Part shown: piece after piece, positions 1-14,379 of the stretch
How the letters are laid out: every line of letters starts with the position of its first letter
Position numbering within the stretch: the first letter of the stretch is position 1
Assembly: GCA_034336665.1 (NCBI GenBank)
Contig: JAPFBE010000002.1
Location: 5,192,146-5,256,145, forward strand
Length of the DNA stretch: 64,000 nucleotides
Reading direction: 5' to 3'
Source: Luscinia megarhynchos
Taxonomy: Eukaryota; Chordata; Aves; Passeriformes; Turdidae
Translations under genes and position numbers: made by a program
Notes under the pieces: generated by a model
The model's database searches: none
Seen by the model: the letters and a program-made list of their open reading frames with translations, nothing else
Told to the model about the DNA's origin: nothing

Positions 1-1732
1 CTAATAAAATAAATGGGTATTTTTTTGTATGTAGCAAGAAACACCAAAGATAGCTAATAGTAAGGCTGAGTATCCAGATTTTTTGTTTTTTATAATAGAA
101 CAGATGGGAGTACTGTTCATTGGCAGAAGTTACAATATTTATTTAATTACAGAGATAGGATTTGTGTGCATTATAACATACATAAACAGCAGGCGTCATT
201 CAGTAATCCTGATTTTCTTGCCCTCTTCTCCTAGTCCTCTTTCCCTGAAAGAATACAGGAAAAAAAGCAAAACAAACCTTCATTACAACCTTGCAATAAG
301 AAACTAGGAAGGGTGCAATGAGCACCTATGCTGATATGTTTTAATAAATATTAGTTTACTGCATGCCACAACAGAGAGTAAATACATACAATTACTTGCA
401 AATTTCTTCAGTGTTTGTACTTATAAATCTCTGCCTAAATCTTCCCAGCTGGGAGTTAGTCTGGTCTTTCTGCTGTGGAAGCAAGGCTTTGTTCTCATGT
501 TCAGCTTCGGTTCAGTCTGGAATAATTCAGAAACGTATTAGATAGATTGCTGCTCCCAAAAGGCATAATGAAATAACCTTCACTCCCAGCCTTAGGGAAA
601 TAAGCACACAATCAGGGTTTGGGCAGATTTCTCGATTAAACAAAGAACTAACTGTGCACAAATTGCTCCCTAACAATTTGTAAAGAGTCCACTTTATAAA
701 TTTCTTGCAGATGTAAAGCTGATATTTTTAATCAGAATGGCAGGGCTGTTAAAGTTGAAATGTCTTCAACGTTCTCCTTTTGCTCTATAATTAGTATCAG
801 AAATATTTAGATTTAAAATGGAATTGGTAACACATCCTAGGTTATTTTTGATTTGTTTTGGGGAGTCAGTGAAATGCAATGTCAAACCTAAGCTAAAATC
901 TCCACTTAATACATACAGTGAACTTAATCCATCTGGAATAGATTCAGGATAACTTGGTGCTGTCAATTTTTATTTTGTTTAATTTCATGTGGTGCTCAGC
1001 AAAGGAATGGAAAGTTATTGCATTTAATGTTGTTGTGACTTAAGGTGTTCTCCAGTCAAATTATTCAATAAATCAAAATCAGGCTGTGGTTGTAGCTGCA
1101 AAGTGTTGTTTAGAATAGAATATTTAGGAGATTTTTTGCAGATTCTCATTGATTGAACAAGATGCACGTGTCATGCAAAAAGCATGCAGTATTTTGATGA
1201 ATAGCTGTATTAGATGGCAAGTCTAGGGACCCAGTAAACACAACTTCTTATTTTACTAGCCTTTGTTTTTAGCTTGAAGGCTTCAGTATAAAAGAAAATA
1301 CCACTTGAGTATCGTGCGTTACTGTTTTTGTGCAACCCATGCTCTTATAATCCAAAACATCCCCATACATTTAAAACTACATTCTTATTTTCTGTACATT
1401 AGCTTCCCACTGATTACCTCATTCTTCAGCTCAGTTAGATGGTTCGAAGTCTTGCTCTCACCTAAATGTGCATGGTTCATAGAGAATGGTAGAGATTTTT
1501 AGGAAGTCTTTTCTGTGAAGCAGTGTTCCTGATCCTTATCCTGGTGTCTGTCTGCATCTCTGGCTGAAGTCGATAGTCCTGCAGTCACAGAACAGAGAGC
1601 AAAATCCATTCCCAGTTTCTTATGTCACGCTGAAGAGGAGCTGTGCTTGTATCAGCACAGCTGTCAGCAGATGCTGTTAGGTCCTGTTTCTACAAGCACA
1701 ATACTCAATTTCAGTTTAAACAGACCTGATTT

Positions 1733-1757
1733 AAAAAAAAAAAAAAAAAGAAAAAAA
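1733..1757 (+). repeat. A-rich tract (A17 g A7)
   Basis: A run of 17 A, one G, then 7 A, just upstream of a small GC-richer patch. It is simple sequence. A retroposon tail is possible, but no family is recognised upstream. Confidence 0.9.
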
Positions 1758-4700
1758 TGAACTTTGATCAAAATGCATGCAGCTACTTGGCATGAAGTTG
1801 TGCTGCTCAGCTGCTGGAGTGCACATCCAGCTGCTGTCTGGAGCAGTTCTGGAGCACCAAAGGTGCCAGTGCAGCCTGGGGAGCAGCTCCTGCCCGTCTG
1901 GGCTGAGCTGAGTGTCCTGGCCCTGAACATCATCTGTCCACTGCTCTGCTCTGACGGTAAGTTACCAGCTGGGGAGGTTTTGATTTGGAGGTTCTCTGAA
2001 ATGTTTTACTTTTTACAGCTAGTGTGTAATTTCTCTTGCAGGCCCAGCTGGCCTGACATCACCTATTGCTTTCAAAAAAAGTATGTGAGATATAAGCAGG
2101 AAGCCTGTTTGTGTGCTTTATTACATCAATGACAGAATTGGAGCTCTAGAGTTGTGTAAGTTTAGGTGTGGTTTGGGTATGTGTTATGGGGAGACTAACA
2201 GAAATATCTAAATGCATCCTCACTGAATAATGGACTTTCCACATTTCTACATAAATACATAGCGCCCATGTTTGTCTCATTTATACTTTATGTGTAAAAA
2301 CAGAAAAAAATACTAAAATGGTTTTAGGAGAGATAAGTGAGAAAAAAATAAATAGTAATAGAAGGTGGGCTCTATTCAGTCTGTTCACTGTGAAACAAAA
2401 CAACTAAATGCTAACCAGCATTTCGAGCTAAAGGGAAAAAGAGACAAAACCAAATTTACCAGGAAATTAATCTTTTACTCTGTTTCATGTTTGACAGGAC
2501 CTTCTGACAGCTTTTACCCATCAAGCAGATATGAAACACTGTTCAAATTGCTTGTATTCTGATAGGTGAACTCAGGGTTAGGAAATGAACTTTACAGTTC
2601 TAGTGGACACGTAATTAAATACAGCGTCGTTCTGTCAATAGAGACTGCTTGAGGTGCTCTGCTTTTACACTGGAGAATCTGCAGTGGCATGTTGAACAGG
2701 AAGGCTCCAGCTTGGTTTTCTTTTAAAACTGTGCTTAAATGTATACTAGATACACATTCATCACTTTAATCTAAACTCTACTGTAAATTAACATGTATAG
2801 CCTCTGAGATCATACACTTTCACAGAAGTACTCTAATGAAACTTGGCAGCTTTCACCCTGTAACATCATTTGTTCCATTCACTAGCAAACGCAGACCTTA
2901 AACAAGTCAAAACTGTGCTCAGTAATGAGTTCCATTATTTTTCTTCATGTTTTTGGAGTCTCAAAAGCCTCCTGTCCCATGTCTTTATTCTACACTAACT
3001 CAAAAAAGCATGACAAGCCTGCAGATGTATCAAAGTAAAGCTTTCTCATGTAAGATCCTGAGATGTTTGTCATTTACTGTACCCTAGCATGGGACTTCAA
3101 TTAGCATGAGTGACTTCTTGTCAGTAAGGAAGCTTTCTTCTCAAAACACTGGTACATGAGGGGCTTGATGTACATGGGTGCTGTTACACAGAGTTGCCTG
3201 GATGAATTTGTCATACTTTTGCATCTCTATTAATACTCATACAATGCTGACATGAAAACCAGGTGTCAAAGCAAGCTCATAAATATAAAAGTTTTATTTG
3301 AATTAACTATTTCTCCTGACCTCATGGAAAAGTGCATGCTATTTATCACAGACTCACCACTGGTTAAGTCACTCACCACTGGGCTGAGGCGTGACTTGGT
3401 GAGAATCAGACATTGTCAGTGGGAAATGAGGTGAGTTGCTCAGTTTTGAGGTGGAATGTGGAGAATTTGACTTGACATGCTGTGTTACTCTTCTCTGAGG
3501 GGAAACCAGTGTAACTCAGTTTTGGCCATCTTAACCTTTAGAAAGAAAAGGAAAGAAAGCTGTAGGAAGAACTTTTTATATTGAAAACATTATGTGAATT
3601 CTGATCTGTCTCAGCTCTGAGCCCTGATTTGACCTCAAGACAAGCAAGTTGGAGAGAGAATGGGCCTGCATTGGATTGATTTATACAGTCTTAGGGTTTC
3701 TGCTAAAGAGAGCAGATAAACTTTGAGTTTGTCCTGTGTCTAACTGCTCTGCCTAATTGTGTAGGCCCCTCTAATACATAAAATACATTAAAAAGCTGTT
3801 GGCCTGCATGTTTTCAAATTTCTTTTTCTCACGCTCTTGTAGGTAAATCTAATAAATCTAATGCCATTCAAGACTAAATTCAAAATTAAAAAAATAATCA
3901 GGGCAGCAGTCACTTCTGCATAGAAAACTATTACTGGAATGCTGTCAGTACAGATCTTTCACCTTCACTAAGTGGTTTTGTAGTCACACAGTAGTTAATA
4001 ATAGGTTTATTGCACTGAATTAACAACCTTTTATGGCGGCTAAAAATAACCACAAAGTCTTTGCATGATCTTACCCATATTTTTTTTCTAGATAAACATG
4101 TATAAATTTAATTTGAACTGTTAGTATATGTAAATGCAGCTTCTTCATGAGTTCTTTTGTTTTTTGTCTTTTTGGGTTTTTTTTATGTTGAAAATAGCAT
4201 TAAGTGTTAGTAAACTGAAACAGAATTCTAGTTGCAAGAGAAGGAAAATCAGTTTAAAAATATGCCTTAAAAATGTGCCTAATTCAACATATGGGCTGAT
4301 GGCCCATAAACTGAAGTCTTTTACTGATGTCAGTGTTGGTCTACATGCTATCAATAGGTCAGTTAGTGGCTTTCAGCTTACCTGTATGGATTAACCTTGT
4401 CACTATGTCTTTGGGGCTATCCTGAGGAGCTCTTTAGATACATAATTTTGGAAGCAGGATGAGGTGCCCAAGAAGTTAGAGGAATTTATCTTAGAAGTGT
4501 TTTGCTGCTATTGTGTGTAAGTATTGCTTCCACTCCTATCTGTTCTTTCTTGGATTCTGCTCACTTTGTACTTTATTTCTGTCAGATATTTTTCCTTCTC
4601 TTTTCATACAGTGACCCTGCAGCATACTTAATGGGTATCCTGACTCAGAACACATGGCTACAGTGAGTTTTTCATTTAACAGCGGATAAGGCAGCAAAAT

Positions 4701-7700
4701 TTAGGGGATAGAGCTCTCTCATATGTTATTCTGGTGATCAGGTTTAAACAGCAATCTCATACATTCAGACTCCACCGTGTAGGGGAAAACTGCGTATGCA
4801 TCTGATAATGTATATGTGCAGTTGTTGTTAGTTGTTTTCACTTGGGTCTCTCTAGTACCCCACAGGTTTTAGTTGATGTGTCACTTTGTCTTTAATCTCC
4901 ATGCTCCAGAATCTGTAAGTATCTTCCTCTTTTTGTGAAAGAAGCTGATGATGCTCTATATATTTTTCTGTGGCCCTGCCTGTGGTTAATTATTTTCACC
5001 TGGAAGTCATAACCAACTTCCTGGTGTGGGAATACTTTTGCTCCCTGTTTCTCTTGCTCTGTACATGTATGTATGTGTCTTGTATTGCAGAGCATTTATT
5101 CATAGTCTGTGTTCTGGTAGCTCCCTTCTTCCTTTGGTTTGTACTTATAAAGAAAGGAATGGTTGAAAGTTGAAGGCTAAGAATTAAGATGAACATAAAT
5201 AAGGGAAGATTAAGTTGTTGACTGCTTTAAGGCATACATAGTCAGTGGTGAGAGCTGGAAGTGTGCAGGGCAGCCTGTGACATGTAGACACCTTCATTAA
5301 GGTAGAGTAAATTGGTCCTGCAGGTGTTTGGGTCCCTGGTTTTTCTGGCAGCATAGAGAAAAACCCTTGGTCTGAGCCCTAAACTTTTGGACAGGCCAGT
5401 TTTCTCATTCACAGAAATGCCAGGTCTAAGATACATTTAAAGATGGGTGCAAACAACATTCCAGAAAACAGATAACCATCCTAGGGATGAAAACATGCGA
5501 GATGTCAGTCTTGTCACCAAACTCTCAGGTGCCCACTGAATATATAAGCATTTTTTTTCACTGTGGTTCACATCTTACATGACCAAATAGTCTTGTGGAG
5601 TTCTTTGTTTCCAGTTTACCTGTTAGTAAAAAATGATCTGTGTTCAGGGCTTTTTAGAAGAACCTCATTGTTTCTGTCCACTTCCTGTGTCTATGATTGC
5701 TAGTCTCTAGAACATGCCTTGAAGTGATAGGTTTTTCTGTAGTCCCAGCTACTTCATAGATGTTTTTCTCAATAAAATATTTCTATTTAACTTAAGAAGC
5801 ATGGATTCTTCTCAGACTAATTGATGTTACCTAATAGGTGAAAAAGTATACTTGATACATCTGTTCAGCATGAAAGCTCACATCCTGGTGTTTGAGTGAA
5901 CTTATGCTGAACTGAAAATAAGAATATTGATTGGATGGTGGGCAACATATGTGGTATATTGTAGTTAAGTATACACAACTTACCAGACCTATGTGTATTC
6001 ATGGTACTGAACATATAGAAAAACCACAAACAAACACAAACAAAAAATTAAAACAAAATATATGCTATTCCATAAACCACAGTAACCTCCAGGGGCTGAA
6101 TATATATTTCTTTTAAAATAATCTTTCCAAAAGGGTTTTTTTCTCTTTTCCTTTTTATGTCTGTACTTGAATAAAAATTGAATTCATGCAAGGTGGTGGG
6201 ACAGCAACAAAATACATAACTTTTCTGAAGGTAAGAGATTGGAAGAAAAATAAAAAGTTTGTAAGAAATTCTAACCCTGAGAGAGATTGAAGAGATTCAA
6301 GGAGAACTTTGTTTGCTTTGCATGGCTGTTCTGCTCTTCTGTCAGCTGAGCCCAAGGTGACAAGTTGTTGACTCAAAAGGCTCTGCAGGAATGTTAAATG
6401 GCTATCATTATTTAATACTTGCACTCTATTAAGTGACAGCCTCTACTTTGCATCTTCAAAATGCTTTTCAGGCACATGCTAGTTTTCAGGGCTGGAGGCT
6501 GTTCTTTTTTACAGGTGGGCCCTGAGGTCTTACTTTAATCCTTCAGTGAAGCTAAGCTGGGAAGAAGTCACAAACAGAGTTTCTACTTTTGCTGGTCCCT
6601 GCTTGCTCTTGGTGGTACAGAAGCAGACTTGGATAGGTCAGCTCACTCTGGGGCTTGTGGCTGGTGGGTTGAAGTCCCCCTTTTGCCTGTGATTACTAAA
6701 GCTATTCATTTAGAAGCTCTTTGATGAACCTGTTGGTACAGTAACTCTACAAATGGCTGCTGAAGTTCCCAAGGGACAGTCCTGCAACTTTTCTGCCAGT
6801 TAGGAGAAAACTAAACCACTTTATTTTTGGGGGTGGCAGGGCTAAGTTATATTTCATTTTTGGCGTCTGCCATGAATTAAATACCGTTCTCTTACTCCAG
6901 TATCTTACTGTGAGCTTTACATTTCTCACCAATCACTGAAAACACTACCAAACTTGCTGAAAACCTGAATTAGAATGTTCAAAAAACTGTCAGTAATGGT
7001 GAAGCTTGGGTTTGATTTGACTTTAGGGAGCTATAACTTTAGGATATCTACAAGTTGTGTATTTCAGTCTCTTCTGAGAAGCCCTACTCTTTTAACCTTG
7101 GCTTTAATTATTTTGTACTCCTTTCTCTTATGTCTAGTCCCTCCTGTGAGACATATTCTGGACAGTTTTGCTTGCTTTGTTTTTCAGTTAACTTTTGAAT
7201 TGCTGTAATCTTTTCAATGCTACATGATTATTTCAGCTTAGAATTCTTCTACTGCACAATTGACATGCTTTCTAATTAATATACATTTGTACTTAAAAAC
7301 TAAATCCAAACAATGAAAGACGAGGACAAGTTTTGATCATACAGCTATGGGAAAAGCAGCAACACCTCAAACTTCACCACGTTACACCTCTAATTTCATT
7401 TGTGTGTTTAGATATTGTGTTTGTCATCAGATGGTCTTTCATTTTTTGTCTTCCCAGAACTGCAGTACAACAGTTAGGGTTTAAATATACTTAAGAGAAA
7501 TTGCAATTTTTGAAAGGCCTGTGAAATTGTCTCTTAGACCTGTTGCAACACCGCTGCTTCCCCTTCATGTAAGGAGTAAATGTTAGCTCAGCAGAAATCT
7601 GAATGACAATTTAAGACAGTTAAGGTACATTAAAATTTTTATACTCATAAATTCGGAATTTTTCACTTAAAGGCCTTGCATTTTTTATGAATAGACATTT

Positions 7701-10700
7701 AGTGTGTAAAAGAATACATTCAGCACACAGTGAAAAATATCTGTTAAGAAAGAAGTTGGTCTACAAGAAAATAGCCAAAATACTAGGAAAATATCAAATT
7801 ATGTGACAGTAGTTGCACATTTTTTAAACATGACCAAATAACATATAATTTGAAGCATTTCCCTACCTCCTTGTTGTTTTTTCCCCCCTGGAACTGGGAG
7901 GAAATCGATACTACACACCCACCCATTCACAAAAATCCTGGCAGGAAGCCAGTTTCCCTCTCTCTCTTCATCCATAAGCCAAGCTCCGGTCTCTTTTTCC
8001 CTTCTCCTTTCTTACTTCTCTTCACAGTTGCTGCCTGCCAGATTTGTACCTATTTCAGAAACAAATGAGCTCTATGAAACCTCACAGAGTTTTTCTAATA
8101 TTGCTCTTTATTCACAGAGATCCTAAAACATGTGTTCATGATGGACTCTGGCTTGTTGGGGATTTTTTATTTTAGTTTGTACTTTATTTTCTGATTCTTC
8201 TTCAACTTTCTCTCTGTTCTTTTCTGTTGTTTCAGAGTGTCTGTATTGGCACAGGCAGCGGCCAGCAAGTTAGGGGGGAAAGGAGTTTAAAAGCACACAT
8301 CCTTATGCCAGATTTTTGCCAATACCTCTTCCTCAGCTGGTTTGGCAGCAAAAGTAATACCTGTTACGGCGACAGAGGCTGCAGCAACCACTCCAGATGC
8401 TGTGGCTGGAGCAGTGTGGCAGGATTTAAATGCACAGTCCCCCCTGCCAGCGCCTGGGGGTTTGAGTCTGAAGCTGTCGAATGTAAAACAGTGTGTACTG
8501 AATTGTCCCCATGGTGATTCTCAGCCACTTTGGGAATGTGGGTTTTGGATTGTGTCCAAAGTCTGATTTTTATCCATCCCCCAACCCCCCCTTTTTTTTT
8601 CTTGTTTCCATGATTGGGTTAACACCATATGAAGAGGCACTAGGATATTAAATAGAGAGCCCTGGCTTGTAAAGCTCTTCCCAGCAAATGCCTCTTTTAT
8701 TTGAAGGGCTGGAAACTCCCTGGCCAGCTCCAGGCCTCAGTCTGCTGAAGAGCTGGTAAGGTATGATCGTCCCCAGGAGAGAGAATGTGTCCGTATATGT
8801 CAAAGAGTGCCTCGTACAGCTGAGCACCACTTGAGGTGCTGGCTCTGATCACTGCTGCCTTGGGAGCAGAATTGAAGCATTACTTTAGCATCCTGCTTCC
8901 CACAGCTGGGCTTGTGCCCACATCCCTTGGGCTGGGGGGTTAGCATGGAGCCTGCAAGTCCATCGCAGTCAGAGGTGTGTCTGCTGCTGGTGCTTGTGCC
9001 CAGCAGCATCCCACCAGCTCAGGTGCTGATGCCAAGTGTGGTGGGCAACACGCAGGCTACCCCAGCTCTGGGCTCACTGCCTGAATAAACAGGGCAGGAC
9101 GGTAACTGCAGTGCCAGGGCTTATGCTATCATGTTTTATATTACCACAGCCCTGTTCTTGTGGGGACCTTGTGAACCAGACTGGGCAAATACAGTGCAGG
9201 CATATAGGGCAGCAGCTCCAGGCTTTTCATCCTACTCCACTGTCCCTGCTGTGTTAGCCATGGCAGGGGGCTCTGATGAGGGACAAGGAGAAGAGTGTTG
9301 CCTCCCAGAGGAGGGAGACTGTGGCCTCTTTCTGGGGCTGCAGGAGGGAGTCCCTGTGATAGCTTAGCTGTACGTGGCATTTTAGGGCTGAAGGAGCATA
9401 CCAGATCATTGTGTCACTCGTGCATGGGAGACTGCTCCCAGTCCTCTGCACAGCTTTGCTATTGTCTGATGTCTGCACATGCTGGTCAGATCTCCTGCAT
9501 GCAGGTAAAGCCTCAGTGAGCTGCTCTATGCATATACCAAATGTCCTTGCTCCTGGTAGATTTGTGCTTTCCTTGAAGAACCAAATATACATTGCAGCAC
9601 TTAACAAGACTACTTTGGGTTGGTTAAATTCCTTCTTCTGCCGAGCCCTTTCAGGCTCCCAAAAAGTCACTACAATCCAAGTCTGCTGTGTAGTTTGCTG
9701 TGTTTGTGTAAGTGAGTAAACTGGGTTTTCAGTCTTATTGAGCAGCATATTGGTGCAAATCTGGTGCTATGCATGTCCCCTTAAGCTTGCTCTGGTTTCA
9801 GCAAGGTTTTCACAATCCTCTGTGAGCACCAGCTCGGTGCCAGAGGAGTTTCCCTCTGTTCAAGGCACGCTGCTTCGAGCTGGGGATTTCTGTCTGCTGA
9901 GCTCACGTGCACAGGAGAAACGCCATCTGCCCGTGAGCCAAGTGCTTCAGTTAAGAATGAACTTAATTGGGGATTACTTACAGAGAGTTTGCTGCACCCC
10001 CTGACCTCTGCCCAGTTATGTGCAGCTTGGGAGAGGAGGGAATGTGAGTCTCTTGTTTTCTCTCTAAGCCTGTGTCTGAAAAGGAAACTCTCCCCTGGTT
10101 TTTTTTTTCAAAAGGCAAATTCTCTGCCAAACCTGTAATCAGATACAAATAGGAATGAATGCCAGAAGCAAAAGCAGCCAAAAGGAGCTTTTCATCTTGA
10201 AAACAGCTTTCCCACCTGTCCAAGAACTCCCAGCGTTTGCCTGGCATGAAGGGGCAGCCCTCCCTGACTTTGCCCATGAGGGCCTCCTTGATGCTCAAAT
10301 GTTGATTGTCTTCTCCATTTAATCCTGGTCGTTGCTGCCTCACTTTGACTGTCCCAAAATCTTTCAAATGAAAGGGGAGGAAAGACATATAGCTCTTATC
10401 CTGGGGATTTACATGCTGCTTGAAATGGAACTTACAGCCTGGGTGCTTTAGGAAGTAGCCCCTTAGATTTCTGCCAGAACAGGCCAGAGGCCAGCCTTTT
10501 GTGTGAAAAAGAAGCTGGTAGATAGATACTGGCCCTTTTGAAACAGCTTCTGCTAGTTTCAGCTTCTGCCATACCTCATCATAGGGTCGTTCACTACATC
10601 CCAGTAAAGTTTGGTGGTGGTGATTGCCTCTGTTGTTGGTTTTCCCCAGGTTCTACCCATTATGTACTAATGAGTCCTATGAAAAATAACTTTTCACCTA

Positions 10701-13700
10701 GTTAACTAACCTGCTACCTGATTTAACTGTTTGAGAGTGTTCAGCAAATTCTGGAGATCCGTTTTGGTAAACTGAAGAAAATGCCAAGTGTACTTGTTTC
10801 TGCTCTATAGCCCTGATGGTGTTTGTGCATGAGAAAGGGGCAAACTCCTCTTATGTGCTCTTCAGCTGCTCTGAAAGGCACCTTGTGCCACCATTATTGT
10901 AAACATCAGTGAAGGGTTGCCATCTCATTTTGACTAATGAGAGTATGTCATCAAGAGGAATCTAGGAGCACAAGGCTATTGTTGGTCTGACTTGTTCGCA
11001 TTCCTCTATCAAGAAAGCTGCTGAACTCAAGCGTGATTGAGAGTCTCTCAAGGATGACCCTGGGCTTGGGCATCAAGTGAGAGGTCATTTTTTGCAAAGA
11101 AATGTCACCCCAAATTAAACACTTGGAAAAGACAAGCCATGGTGATATCTCATGGAGCTAAAATAGAGACCTGGATTTCTTCATTGAATGCTTGTTATGT
11201 ATTTCACTCCTAAAAGTGCATTCATAAGATGCCTACATGAGTTGTTCTCTTTAGCTCATTTGAGGTTTTTATTGCTGCAGTATGGCTAGAAGAAATCGAA
11301 CTAATTGCAGACTGCTCAAGTAAACAGAGGAGCAGAAATTATACTTCTTGAGAAAGATGGGATAATGTTTTTCCTGTGTTTCTAGGATTCTTCTCTGTGT
11401 TTGCATGTCAGAGGATGTGTGATTTCCTTTTCTCCAAACTGAGTCTTCCAAGCAGGTTGGATATTTGTGGCAAGAGGGTTTAATGGATTTGGAAGGAAAG
11501 CTGTGGTCTGTTGGCTGGTGCCTGAGATAGAGCTTAGATTAACTCTGGCATCTTGAACCACCAGCCCCACAAAACTATGTGCTTTTTGGGTAGGCATAAC
11601 TTTTTTCAGCTACTAGCTGAATGTGCTAGGGAACAAAAAACTGCAACAGAGGACTCACTGGAATGTTGTAAAAAACTGCAGAAGTGGTCTGGTTTAACTT
11701 GAAGATCAGGGAATGGCATAATAAAAATAAATTGTTTCTCCCCTTTTTGTATTAGAAAAGCCTCAGGCCATAAAGATCTTGAAAGAAATGGATTTTTATT
11801 TTTTTTCCACCCTTCTGAATGGATCAGAGTTGCTTGAAGAAAATCTTACTGTACATAAAGCACAAGAGCATCAGGGTTTCGAGTCCTATTTTTAGTGTCG
11901 GTAAGTCAACCAGTTTGGTACGCTGGGAAATTCCCAACTCCTGGCACCTAAAGGCTAGAATTATCAGCTCTCCAAGAACTGGTTTAGAACATATGTTAGT
12001 TGCATTAGGTCAGCTTGTGCTATCTGTTGTAATAATAATAATAGTAAATGTATTGCTTGTATGATTGTAGCCCCTAAAAGACCTGGCTATGACTGTCATT
12101 TTCTCTAGCTTGTACTGAAATGTAGCTTTTTTTATTCCCTTTAAACCTAAATTCAGCCTTTTGACTGAAGTTTTCAGAAATGATCTTTCTACCTCATGTG
12201 GCATGTTTTAAGTCTATAATCTGGGTATATGAGGAGAATTTAGAAGAAGAATGAATTCTTAATAGATAGGAAAAAAATTACTCCGTGTACAGGAAACATC
12301 TACTTAGTCATATAAAAAAATCATTGAAATATGAAGAGCAATTCTGGTATGGAACAAAATCTCTGCAAACAACTTTAAAGATAATCACTGTTAAAATGCA
12401 CAGATCTTAATGCCAACAGATACCATTTGTAACACAGATGTACTGTCCAGCCATCACCTAGTGTCTAGGTGTTCAAAATAATAACTTTGTGCAGGTAATC
12501 ATGCAAAACACATTCAAAAAATTTTACAACTTTGCAAGATCCAATGACAAAGTCCTGTCTGCACCTACATACCTGTTCATGTATGGTTTTTCTGGAGCTT
12601 TTAATTTGCTCACGTGTTATGATGCATGCAGGTTTCTCATTTTCCAGCTTTTCTCTGCAACCCTAACAGTTCGAAACATACGTGTGGTTTCTGGTTGGCT
12701 TTGGTTTTTTTTCCCCTTAAATGAAAGCTGAAATCCTTGCTTACTGACATGACTGAAAATACCGGAGCTTTAAAAAGAAGCAAAACACTGAAAAGAAAAA
12801 TAAGACTTATGATGAAATCACAAGAGCCAGGTATGCTGACTACACTGAAATTAATAATAAAACAGTTATGACTTAGTGGGACTTAATTTTACCCTGAAAA
12901 TCGAAATAAATGAAAAGTATGTTTTGCATCACTGCAGGGTTGAACTTAACAGTTGCTGAGCTGTCCTAACTTCCATGTCCGTATTTGATAAAACTTGATT
13001 CCCCCTAATAAAAATGTTCTCTGCTCCTCTTTATGTGATAGCTGGAATAACTTCAGAGCTTGTGAGCCCTTGCTGTACAGCCAGGTACAATGCCTCCCTA
13101 TCTACAAACTTTCTGAAGAATATTTTTTCTAATTATTTCTAACTATTTAGATTTTTGGTTGTTTCTTTTTTGCCTGAGAATTGATTTAAGAGCGTATGGA
13201 TTGTTGATAATTTAATTTGGAAGGTTATGTGAAAGCTCTGGGCTTACTGGGGGCCTGTGCTTTATGACTGATGCAGAGATGCCATCCCTGTAGCTCGCTG
13301 TGATCACTCTGGTGATGACAGTAGTGATGAACACGGTGAAAATGCCCTTAACTTGTAACAAACTGCCTTGTGTCCTTCTCAAATGTGCAAATGACAATAT
13401 TTTATTTAAAATCCTTCACTGGCATAAAGCAGTTCCAAGCTGCGTACCTCTCCTGAAGGTGCATTCCCCGCTCAGCAATGAGCATCTCCAGGAATCACAT
13501 GGGTGTGAGGAGGAGAGAGCCGGGGAAGGAGACTCGTAGCACTGCCTGCCTTCCATTGCCTCTCCTTTCTGCTTCCAGTTGTCTTTTTTCTCCCTTCACC
13601 TTCCGTACTTGTTTCTGGGATATAAAAGTACTTTGTGTGCTCCTGAGGTATTTGAATTGCCGTGTGTATTTTGTCCAAACAGAATTAGCTTAGTGATTTA

Positions 13701-13959
13701 TCTGGTGATTTGTTGGCTATGCAGCTTTCTCACTCTTTTGTACAGTTCTCTGCTGTTTGCCAGTTTAACAACTCAGTTAAAAAGCAATGGAGGTGCAATA
13801 ACGTTTTCATTGCTAAGGATAAAGCTTGCTGCCCTTTGTGGAGCCAAATACACCAAAGCAGGCTACCAAAACAGCACTACTTTTCCAGTTTAACAGGTTT
13901 AGCTGATGTTACTTTTTTGCCATCGAGTTTATTATAGTTTCATATCTCACCCCGGGCTG

Positions 13960-14240
13960 GCAGCAAGTGTTTTGGCTTTTCTTTCTTTGCCCGTGCAGTG
14001 GTAGTGATAGTCATCAGGGCTCTCAGCCCTTCAGATAATCTCTTTGGGTTATCATTTACTTGCAAACAGTCGTGTGAAGTATTTGTGCAAAGGCTTTTGA
14101 AGTGGCATTGCAGGCGGATGCTGCCTGGAGCTGCAGAGCAGGCGGTGTTTACACAGGGGCAGAGGATTTCTCTGCCCGGTGTGGCTCTCCTCAAGTGCTC
14201 TTATTCTGTGGCTACGCTGTTTGCCTTTCTAATGAAGTGA
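13960..14240. promoter_or_regulatory. Candidate conserved non-coding element (intron 3)
   Basis: The block is free of repeats and has balanced composition and several CpGs, unlike its AT-rich surroundings. It contains ggttatcatttacttgcaaa and agtatttgtgcaaagg, forkhead- and homeodomain-like words. GLI3 introns are known to contain conserved enhancers. Assigning this block is inference from texture only. Confidence 0.28.
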
Positions 14241-14379
14241 ACAGTTTGTTTGAAATATGTGGTAGAAGGTATTTACACAGAGACTAAAGTAAACTTTAGG
14301 GCTATTCACATAAGCCGTACATATCTGGTTTGTGAAATGAAGGAAAACAATTTGGCTGCAGCTTACCTCTGGGAAGGGC

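Noticed and set aside
1664..1933. 89-codon minus-strand open frame over the A17 tract
   Set aside because: The poly-Phe run comes from the homopolymer, so the frame is not credible.
9254..9748. 164-codon minus-strand open frame in the GC-richer pocket of intron 3
   Set aside because: No recognisable domain. Overlapping frames on both strands are similarly open, suggesting composition rather than coding. No splice or promoter context was found.
9978..10388. 136-codon minus-strand open frame
   Set aside because: The peptide looks protein-like in places but matches no family I know, has no flanking exons that I can see, and lies antisense in an intron. A translated search would settle it; an uncharacterised decayed gene copy is not excluded.
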